Assembly (NCBI GenBank): GCA_027325905.1
Contig: DAIEEM010000073.1
Location: 1-16,385, forward strand
DNA from: Rhodocyclaceae bacterium
GTDB taxonomy: Bacteria; Pseudomonadota; Gammaproteobacteria; Burkholderiales; Rhodocyclaceae
Reading direction: 5' to 3'
DNA length: 16,385 nucleotides
Part shown: positions 1 through 8,677 of the stretch, one piece after another
Position numbering within the stretch: the first letter of the stretch is position 1
Layout of the letters: every line of letters starts with the position of its first letter
Position numbers and translations under genes: made by a program
The notes under the pieces: model-generated
Seen by the model: only the letters and a program-made list of their open reading frames with translations
The model's database searches: none
What the model was told of the DNA's origin: nothing

Positions 1-3570
<3,570 letters not shown>

Positions 3571-3704
3571 GTTGTCGATGGGCGCCGGCCCTGGCGATAT
3601 TCCGTGGCCCGCAAGGCTGCGTTTCGCCGTCGGTCGCGCCGGCGTCGTCGCCGGGCCGCGCCGCGATGTCGTAATATGTCGGAACAATTCAACGGAGCCA
3701 CGAT

Positions 3705-4283
3705 ATGTCATCGGAAACCCCAGCCAATGGTACCCGAGCACACGCCCCCGATCTCGACTGGAGCCAGGTGCGCGAGACGGTGCTGATGATGGAACTCGCC
3801 GCCGGTCAGGTCGAGGCGGCGATGCGCGAATCGAACAGTTCGGTGGAAGTGCTGACCGACACCTTCACTTCGCTGGCCGGCACCCTGCAACTGATCGAGG
3901 CGGCGGTGACGACGTTGCCGGACACGGTCGGCAACGGGCTCGTCAAGGCGGAGATCCAGGGCCATACCGACGTTGTGTCGGACAAGATCCACCATGCCAT
4001 CGTCGCCTTCCAGTTCTACGACAAGCTGATGCAGCGGTTGGCGCACGTCTGCAACAGCCTGGAAGGCCTCTCTAACCTGGTGAGCGACCCGAAGCGGCTC
4101 TACCAGCCGCGGGAGTGGGTGGCGCTGCAGAATATGGTGCGCTCGAAATACACGATGGTCGAGGAACGGGCGATGTTCGACGCCGTGGTCCACGGCATGC
4201 CCGTCGAGCAGGCGCTCGACGAATACATGCAAGTGCGGATGAAGGAAGTCGAAGAAAGCGGCGGCGAGATCGAGCTGTTCTAG
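3705..4283 (+). CDS. Helical protein with CheZ-like DxxxQ motif, function unknown
   Basis: A 192-residue, mostly helical soluble protein with no signal peptide or membrane segment. I do not recognise a named family. Residues 101-115 read AFQFYDKLMQRLAHV. Asp106 and Gln110 form a D-x-x-x-Q pair in a helix, the arrangement used by CheZ (FQDLTGQ) and by CheC/CheX phosphatases to dephosphorylate CheY. The long helix before it and the acidic tail ending in EIELF also recall CheZ-like proteins, but overall similarity is not obvious by eye, so the role is inference only. The start is the ATG at 3705, preceded by CGGAG at 3693-3697 with 7 bases of spacing. The 134-base gap after metH contains a -10-like TAATAT at 3672-3677 without a clear -35, so it may have its own promoter. 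No chemotaxis gene is adjacent. It converges on the DUF1840 gene across 14 bases. Confidence 0.82.
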   Translation: MSSETPANGTRAHAPDLDWSQVRETVLMMELAAGQVEAAMRESNSSVEVLTDTFTSLAGTLQLIEAAVTTLPDTVGNGLVKAEIQGHTDVVSDKIHHAIVAFQFYDKLMQRLAHVCNSLEGLSNLVSDPKRLYQPREWVALQNMVRSKYTMVEERAMFDAVVHGMPVEQALDEYMQVRMKEVEESGGEIELF

Positions 4284-4295
4284 CCCGGCGCCGGG
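4284..4295. terminator. GC palindrome between convergent stop codons
   Basis: CCCGGCGCCGGG is a perfect 12-base palindrome that nearly fills the 14-base gap between the TAG of the CheZ-like gene and the TAG of the DUF1840 gene on the other strand. With the flanking TAG and CTA the symmetry extends imperfectly over 4281-4300. It could fold into a compact hairpin in either transcript and help end both, but there is no loop of normal size and no T-run, so it is not a standard intrinsic terminator. GC-rich chance symmetry is the alternative. Confidence 0.3.
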
Positions 4296-4297
4296 GC

Positions 4298-4612
4298 CTA
4301 GGTTCCCCAGGTCACCGGCTTCTGCTTCGCCAAGGAGATTTCCAGCAGTTCGATCAGCGGTATCGCCCGCTGGGCGAGGCCAACGGGCAAGGCCGCTGCG
4401 CCGTCGTCGCTTTCATAGTCCGCCGCCCCGCCGCCGTGCTGCGCCCTGTCCTGCCCTGCCGCCGCCTTGAGGCGCGCAATCGTTGCCGGCAGCTGCTCGA
4501 CGGTGACGACGCCGCGCGCGGTGTTCTCCTTGCCCATCAAGGCCATCATGTGCGCGGCGACATCGTCGAACATCATGATGTCGGGGCCGACTTCGGAACG
4601 AAAGGTGATCAT
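4298..4612 (-). CDS. DUF1840 family protein
   Basis: A 104-residue protein of the DUF1840 family, a small conserved protein of betaproteobacteria with no known function. The recognisable parts are the start MITFRSEVGPDIMMF, the helix DVAAHMMALMGKE, and the segment GVVTVEQLPATIARLKAA, followed by a variable Gly/Ala/Asp linker (about residues 58-75) and a C-terminal segment RAIPLIELLEISLA. It has no signal peptide or membrane helix. The ATG at 4612 was chosen because the family begins this way and because it overlaps the hydrolase stop as ATGA (4612-4609), which implies translational coupling to that gene. The frame stays open upstream through the hydrolase gene on the same strand, but that extension is only a GC-driven shadow. 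Confidence 0.88.
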   Translation of the reverse strand: MITFRSEVGPDIMMFDDVAAHMMALMGKENTARGVVTVEQLPATIARLKAAAGQDRAQHGGGAADYESDDGAAALPVGLAQRAIPLIELLEISLAKQKPVTWGT

Positions 4613-5418
4613 TGCAACCCTTTTTCTTCGAGCCAATCGAGGACGCGCTGCGCTGGCTTCTTCCAGTCGCGTTCCAGCATGAGGCCGTGGCCCATGCCGG
4701 GAAAGATCTCGGCTGCCGCATTGTAGGTGCGGGCCGTCATTTCCACCAGCGAGGATGGAATCAGGTGGTCGCATTCGGCGCCGAGGACCAGCAGCGGCAG
4801 CTTGGCGAGGCGCGACGGATGCGGCAGGTTGAACAGCGTCATGTCCCAGATGGCGCGGTAGGACTCGGGCTGCGCGAGCCGATAGAAGCGCTCGAGGTCG
4901 TCCACCGCGACCGGTTGCGAGAACAGCGCCTCGCGCAGCGTTTCCAGCGCAACCTGGCCGCCGCCCATGAGGCGGTTCAAGTCCTTCATCAGTCCCGGCC
5001 GGCTGAACATCAGGCCGAAGGCCGAAGCCATCAGGCCTTGCGGCGGCACCGAGCACATCAGCACGGCGCCGGCGGCGGGGTGGTCTTCGAGGTACTTCTG
5101 CACGACGAAGCCGCCCATCGAGTGGCCGACGAGCACGGGCGGCGCCGGCAGGGTGGCGACGACGCGGACGACGTCGGCGACGTAATCGGCGATGGCGAAA
5201 CTGTCGAGATGGCTGCGGCCGCGGCTGTTGCCGTGCCCCGACAGGCTGACGGCGTAGGCGGCATGGCCGGCGGCGGCGAAAAAAGGCAGGAAATGCTCTT
5301 CCCAGCACCACGCGGCCGTGTAGGCGCCATGAATGAACAGCAGCGGCGTGGCGCGGACGCTGCCTTTCGGCGGTACATGCGCCAGCACTTCGAGATCGTC
5401 GAACCGGGCTTTGTTCAT
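4609..5418 (-). CDS. Alpha/beta hydrolase
   Basis: A 269-residue soluble alpha/beta-fold serine hydrolase; the substrate cannot be told from sequence. Visible elements: the oxyanion-hole region LLFIHGAYTAAWCWE (about 27-40), the SGHGNSRG turn near 60-67, the nucleophile elbow GHSMGG with Ser100, the acid in GAECDHLIP (Asp217), and the catalytic His in GMGHGLM (His244). Spacing and order fit the esterase/lipase/haloperoxidase-like group. The cap region lies about 125-195. No signal peptide is evident, so it is probably cytoplasmic. The ATG at 5418 has no clear Shine-Dalgarno; a -10-like TAGAAT on this strand lies 27-32 bases upstream (5445-5450). It is first in a two-gene unit, its TGA overlapping the ATG of the DUF1840 gene. 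Divergent from the DUF2905 gene, 53 bases away. Confidence 0.93.
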   Translation of the reverse strand: MNKARFDDLEVLAHVPPKGSVRATPLLFIHGAYTAAWCWEEHFLPFFAAAGHAAYAVSLSGHGNSRGRSHLDSFAIADYVADVVRVVATLPAPPVLVGHSMGGFVVQKYLEDHPAAGAVLMCSVPPQGLMASAFGLMFSRPGLMKDLNRLMGGGQVALETLREALFSQPVAVDDLERFYRLAQPESYRAIWDMTLFNLPHPSRLAKLPLLVLGAECDHLIPSSLVEMTARTYNAAAEIFPGMGHGLMLERDWKKPAQRVLDWLEEKGLQ

Positions 5419-5471
5419 GGGGCGGGAGGTATGATGCGGCCGCGCATTCTACCTTGCCGCGGTATTCCCCC
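5419..5471. promoter_or_regulatory. Divergent intergenic region, candidate promoters both ways
   Basis: These 53 bases separate two divergent genes and should hold both promoters. On the minus strand TAGAAT (5450-5445) resembles a -10 for the hydrolase. On the plus strand TATGAT (5430-5435) resembles a -10 for the DUF2905 gene. Neither has a good -35 at 16-18 bases, so the assignment rests on geometry and single hexamers. A plus-strand GGGAGG at 5424-5429 directly before ATGATG could instead be the ribosome site of a 15-codon mini-ORF. Confidence 0.35.
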
Positions 5472-5669
5472 ATGCTGAAATGGCTGATCGTGCTGTTCGT
5501 CGCCGTCTTCGTCGCCGGCCTGATGCAGCCGCGTCTCGCGGCGCGGCTCAAGCTCGGCCGCCTGCCCGGCGACCTGCGGCTGCGCTGGCGCGGACGCGAC
5601 TACGCGTTTCCCTTTGCCACCGCGCTGCTGTTGTCGCTGCTGGCTAGCGCGGTCGCGCGCTTACTCTGA
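5472..5669 (+). CDS. DUF2905 family small membrane protein
   Basis: A 65-residue protein of the DUF2905 family: two hydrophobic helices (about residues 3-18 and 47-64) flanking a short basic segment with the hallmark GRLPGD (29-34) followed by LRLRWRGRDYAFPF. Family members are small inner-membrane proteins of unknown function. The ATG at 5472 was chosen because it gives the usual MLKW start and length; a TTG at 5454 in the same frame would add six residues of no family character. There is no strong Shine-Dalgarno. Its TGA lies inside the end of the convergent HDOD gene, a 9-base tail-to-tail overlap (5661-5669). Confidence 0.88.
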   Translation: MLKWLIVLFVAVFVAGLMQPRLAARLKLGRLPGDLRLRWRGRDYAFPFATALLLSLLASAVARLL

Positions 5670-6542
5670 CGGCGCGGGTTCGTCCGCGACGGTGCGGAGG
5701 ATTTCATCGGCCTTGAGGACGGCGGCGGCGCGCTGCTCCTCGTTGAGGCCGATCAGGTTGGCAGCCAGCCATTGCAGCGATGCCTGCGGGATGAGCTGCT
5801 TGGCTTCGGCCAGGTCGCTGGCCAGCGCCGGGTTGTCGGGACCGGTGGCGAGATGCCGCGCGGTATCGACGCACAGCCGGCAGATGTTGGCACGCACGTT
5901 ATCCACGCCCTGGATCAGGTGCGTCAGCAGCAGCGGCAGTTCCCAGATCGTCGCGCACTTGAGCGTGAGATCCTTGAAGCGGAAGCCGCAGGTCATCTGC
6001 TGCGCCTGCGCAGAGCGCGTGGCGTGGCCGTTGGCGAGCGCATCTTCTGCGGCCTGCGGCAGTTCGGGAGCGAACGACCACAGCAGCAGTTCGCCGGTCT
6101 CGGACAGCAGCGTCGCCATGGTCACTTCGTCGGGGGCGATATCGGCCCGTGCCGAAACCCATAGCACGCCGAGTTGGCTCGCCAGCACGGCGCGCGATTC
6201 GCAGGCCGCCAGGCCGATGCTGTCGGTATCGGTCTCGGGGCTGTTGGACAGCATTTCGCGGAAAGTCGTCACGCCGAGCTGCATCACGGCGCCCAGCGGC
6301 GTCGTCGTGTCGCGCCCGAGCCGGCGGCTGCGCCGTTGCTCGGCTTCGCGCAGCAGGCGCAGGCAGAGAAAGGGGTCGCTGGAGGCGATGCCGGCCAGTT
6401 CCTTGGCCGAGAGAGCGTCGCCCTTGGTCTCCTCGAGGGCGGCCAGCAGCATCTTCGAGCGCAGCATCGACGGCAATTCCTGGGCGGTCAGAAAGGCTGC
6501 CCATTGATCGACTCCCCAATGCCGCTGGTAGTCCGTCAGCAT
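5661..6542 (-). CDS. HDOD domain protein
   Basis: A 293-residue cytoplasmic protein built on an HDOD domain, a non-catalytic relative of HD phosphohydrolases found in signalling proteins; no HD dyad is present. Recognisable segments are IASSDPFLCLRLLREAE (52-68), the core PLGAVMQLGVTTFREML (82-98), and the later helices with LLSETGELLLW (145-155) and LTLKCATIWELP (192-203). It has no attached output or sensor domain, so its partner is unknown. The ATG at 6542 is supported by GAGGAG (6555-6550) seven bases upstream, one of the best ribosome sites in the window. It lies 18 bases after cca and is probably the last gene of the transglycosylase-NDUFA9-cca operon, though the strong site suggests independent translation. 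Its end overlaps the convergent DUF2905 gene by 9 bases. Confidence 0.9.
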   Translation of the reverse strand: MLTDYQRHWGVDQWAAFLTAQELPSMLRSKMLLAALEETKGDALSAKELAGIASSDPFLCLRLLREAEQRRSRRLGRDTTTPLGAVMQLGVTTFREMLSNSPETDTDSIGLAACESRAVLASQLGVLWVSARADIAPDEVTMATLLSETGELLLWSFAPELPQAAEDALANGHATRSAQAQQMTCGFRFKDLTLKCATIWELPLLLTHLIQGVDNVRANICRLCVDTARHLATGPDNPALASDLAEAKQLIPQASLQWLAANLIGLNEEQRAAAVLKADEILRTVADEPAPSE

Positions 6543-6560
6543 GAACTCGCTCCTCGTCCC

Positions 6561-7772
6561 CTATTCTTTCTGGGCCCGGATGGCCGCAACACGTGCTTCG
6601 TGAATGCGGGCGGGAATCTGGGCCCGGTCGGTACAAGTGCGGGAGATAGCCCCAGCGTCGACCGATTGTACGACAGTCAAGGCCTGGCGCCAGCGCGCCG
6701 CCTGCGGGTAGGTCTCCTCTTCGCGGCCGGCGCGGCCCCTGAAATCGGCTGCGCAGGCGCCGAGCACCATGTCGAAGCGCTCGGGGCGCCGCAGCGCGTC
6801 GCAGCGCTCGAGCAGCTTGAGGACGGTGACGGGCTTGAGTTCGGCGACCTTGTGGATGTCGCCGTGCAGCGCGGCGACCAGTTGCGCGACGTCGCGGCAG
6901 TCCGCGGGCACGCGCAGGCGCTCGCACAGGGACGCCAGCAGGGGCAGGCCGGCGGCTTCGTGGCCGATGTGGCGCGGCAGCACCGCGGCCGGCGTCAGCG
7001 CCTTGCCCAGATCGTGCGTCAGCGCGGCGAAGCGCGCCGGCAGCGGCAGCGCCAAGCGCGCCGCCATGTCGACGACCATGGCGATGTGCACGCCGGTGTC
7101 GATTTCCGGATGGTAGTCGGCGCGCTGCGGCACGCCGAACAGCGCGTCGACTTCTGGCAGGATGCGCGCCAGGGCGCCGCAGGCGCGCAGGACGTCGAGC
7201 ATGCGCGAGGGCCGGGCTTCCATCAGGCCGCGCGCCAGTTCCTGCCAGACGCGCTCGGGCACGAGATGGTCGACTTCCCTGCTGTCGACCATCTGCCGCA
7301 TCAGCGCCAGCGTCTCCGGCGCCAGCGCGAAATCGGCGAAGCGCGCCGCGAAGCGCGCCACGCGCAGGATGCGCACCGGATCTTCGGCAAAGGCCTGCGA
7401 GACGTGGCGCAGCACTCTTGCCGCGAGGTCGGCGCGGCCGCCGTAGGGATCGATGAACTCGCCGGTTTCCGACTTGGCGATGGCGTTGATGGTGAGGTCG
7501 CGCCGCGCCAGGTCTTCCTCCAGCGTGACGCCGGCGTCGGCGTGGAAACTGAAGCCCTTGTAGCCGGGCGCGGTCTTGCGCTCGGTGCGCGCCAGCGCGT
7601 ATTCCTCGTGGCTCTGCGGATGCAGGAACACCGGGAAATCCTTGCCTACGGGCTTGTAGCCCAGCGCCGCCATCTGCGCCGGCGTGGCGCCGACGACGAC
7701 CCAGTCGCGGTCCTGCACCGGCAGGCCGAGAAGCTCGTCGCGCACCGCGCCGCCGACGGAATACGTCTTCAC
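6561..7772 (-). CDS. cca: CCA tRNA nucleotidyltransferase (multifunctional, with HD domain)
   Basis: Adds or repairs the 3'-terminal CCA of tRNAs from CTP and ATP without a nucleic acid template. This is the 403-residue class II bacterial type, close to E. coli Cca (412). Visible: [15 protein letters not shown] (2-16), catalytic carboxylates Asp21 and Asp23 in DRDW, the [10 protein letters not shown] motif (90-99), [16 protein letters not shown] (130-145) of the neck/nucleotide-template region, and a C-terminal HD domain with HPEIDTGVH (221-229) and THDLGK (252-257). That domain gives phosphatase and 2',3'-cyclic phosphodiesterase activity in the E. coli enzyme. The start is a GTG at 7772, chosen because it yields the family's exact N-terminus; no good Shine-Dalgarno precedes it. 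The GTG overlaps, as GTGA, the in-frame TGA that closes the NDUFA9-like reading frame, pointing to translational coupling. The frame stays open upstream to 8114 as a shadow only. Confidence 0.95.
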   Translation of the reverse strand: MKTYSVGGAVRDELLGLPVQDRDWVVVGATPAQMAALGYKPVGKDFPVFLHPQSHEEYALARTERKTAPGYKGFSFHADAGVTLEEDLARRDLTINAIAKSETGEFIDPYGGRADLAARVLRHVSQAFAEDPVRILRVARFAARFADFALAPETLALMRQMVDSREVDHLVPERVWQELARGLMEARPSRMLDVLRACGALARILPEVDALFGVPQRADYHPEIDTGVHIAMVVDMAARLALPLPARFAALTHDLGKALTPAAVLPRHIGHEAAGLPLLASLCERLRVPADCRDVAQLVAALHGDIHKVAELKPVTVLKLLERCDALRRPERFDMVLGACAADFRGRAGREEETYPQAARWRQALTVVQSVDAGAISRTCTDRAQIPARIHEARVAAIRAQKE

Positions 7773-7924
7773 GCCGGCGGCGACAGGTAGGCGGGAGCCA
7801 CAGCCTCCAGCGGCGTCGCCGTCAGGCCGAAAGGCAGGTTGCAAGCAGCGTCGCAGACGCTCGGCACTTGCATCGAGCGCCAGTTGTCGCGCGTCAGCGG
7901 CGCGCCGGGCATGAATTCCATGGC
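7769..7924 (-). pseudogene. Detached C-terminal segment of the NDUFA9-like gene
   Basis: Directly after the TGA at 7927-7925, with no frame change, the minus strand continues for 51 sense codons to a TGA at 7771-7769. The translation runs [27 protein letters not shown] and so on to [14 protein letters not shown]. An LPG-x-PL-(S/T)RDN-x-x-SMQV stretch followed by an LEAVAP-Y-L tail is, from my knowledge of the family, the usual C-terminus of betaproteobacterial NDUFA9-like proteins. The segment therefore belongs to the upstream gene. An ATG at 7921 sits one codon after the stop and could restart translation to give a 50-residue peptide. No Shine-Dalgarno is seen there. The end overlaps the cca start as GTGA, as expected for the intact ancestral gene. 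Confidence 0.8.
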
Positions 7925-8677
7925 TCAGGCTTGCAGGTAGGAAAGCGTCGTCGGCAGGCCGAGCAGCGGTCGGGCGTGACCGGAAACGCGGCCGGCGTAG
8001 GCGACCAGTTCGCGCAGCGTGTAGCGGCGCGGGCCGCACAGATCGTAGGCGCGGCCGAAGCTCTCGTGCCGCGTCAGGCTGGCGGCGAAGGCGGCGGCGA
8101 CATCCGCGACCCACACCGGCTGGAACAGCGCCTGCGGACAGGCGAGCGGCATCGCCGGCAGGAATTTGAGCAGGCGCGCGAACAAGGTTAGGAAAGCGTC
8201 GCCGCGACCGAACACCACCGAGGGACGGAAGACCGTGACGGCGAGCGACGGCGCCACGGCGAAAGCGGCGGCCTCGCCGGCGGCCTTGGAGCGCAGGTAG
8301 CCCGAGGGCGCGCGGGCGTGGGCTTGCAGCGCCGACATGTGCAGTAGGCGCGGCACGCCTGCCCGCTGCGCGGCGCGGGCGATCTTCTGCGGCAGCTCGA
8401 CGTGGGCACGGGCGAATCCGGCGCCGTAGGGTTCGCCCTCGCCGCCCTTGAGGATGCCGACGAGATTGACGACCGCGTCCTGGTCGCGCATCAGGCGCGC
8501 GAGTTCGGCTTCGTCATGGACGTCGGCCTCGGCGATGGCGGCCGTCGGCAGCACCAGCAGGTGCTTGGCGCTTTCGTAATGCCGCGTCGGCACCAGGACG
8601 TTGTGGCCCAGCGCGCACAGCCGCGCCGCCAGGCGGCTGCCGATAAAGCCCGAGCCGCCGACGACGAGCAGGTTCAC
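7925..8677 (-). CDS. NDUFA9-like NAD(P)-binding protein, truncated by in-frame TGA
   Basis: An atypical short-chain dehydrogenase/epimerase related to the 39-kDa (NDUFA9) accessory subunit of complex I; bacterial members have no settled role and are not core complex I subunits. The Rossmann nucleotide site is GGSGFIG (7-13). [10 protein letters not shown] (67-76), the helix starting MSALQAHA, the Y127-x-x-x-K131 pair ([11 protein letters not shown]), and [11 protein letters not shown] (150-160) are typical. The start is GTG at 8677, overlapping the transglycosylase stop as GTGA. The frame stops at 250 residues, but 51 further family-like codons follow in the same frame; with them the protein would be 302 residues, near the usual length of about 310. 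The break most simply reflects a TGG-to-TGA or similar point change. The truncated product keeps the nucleotide-binding half but loses the final conserved tail, so activity is doubtful. Confidence 0.85.
   Translation of the reverse strand: MNLLVVGGSGFIGSRLAARLCALGHNVLVPTRHYESAKHLLVLPTAAIAEADVHDEAELARLMRDQDAVVNLVGILKGGEGEPYGAGFARAHVELPQKIARAAQRAGVPRLLHMSALQAHARAPSGYLRSKAAGEAAAFAVAPSLAVTVFRPSVVFGRGDAFLTLFARLLKFLPAMPLACPQALFQPVWVADVAAAFAASLTRHESFGRAYDLCGPRRYTLRELVAYAGRVSGHARPLLGLPTTLSYLQA

Noticed and set aside
4612..5478. A 288-codon plus-strand frame opposite the alpha/beta hydrolase
   Set aside because: It is a shadow of the hydrolase gene, which has a complete catalytic triad; only its last 15 codons lie between genes and are considered separately as a possible leader ORF.
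7336..7359. Two exact tandem copies of a 12-base unit inside cca
   Set aside because: They encode the normal family segment ARFAARFA with uniform codon choice, so this is not an independent repeat element.
6174..7790. A 538-codon plus-strand open frame opposite cca and the HDOD gene
   Set aside because: It runs antisense across two real genes and the space between them; the translation shows no family features.
7925..7927. TGA read as tryptophan or selenocysteine
   Set aside because: TGA clearly terminates several intact genes in the window, no SECIS-like element is evident, and NDUFA9-like proteins are not known selenoproteins; a point mutation or sequence error is simpler.
7928..8114. Upstream extension of the cca frame beyond the GTG at 7772
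   Set aside because: It overlaps the NDUFA9-like coding frame and gives an Arg-rich sequence, while the GTG start yields the standard Cca N-terminus.
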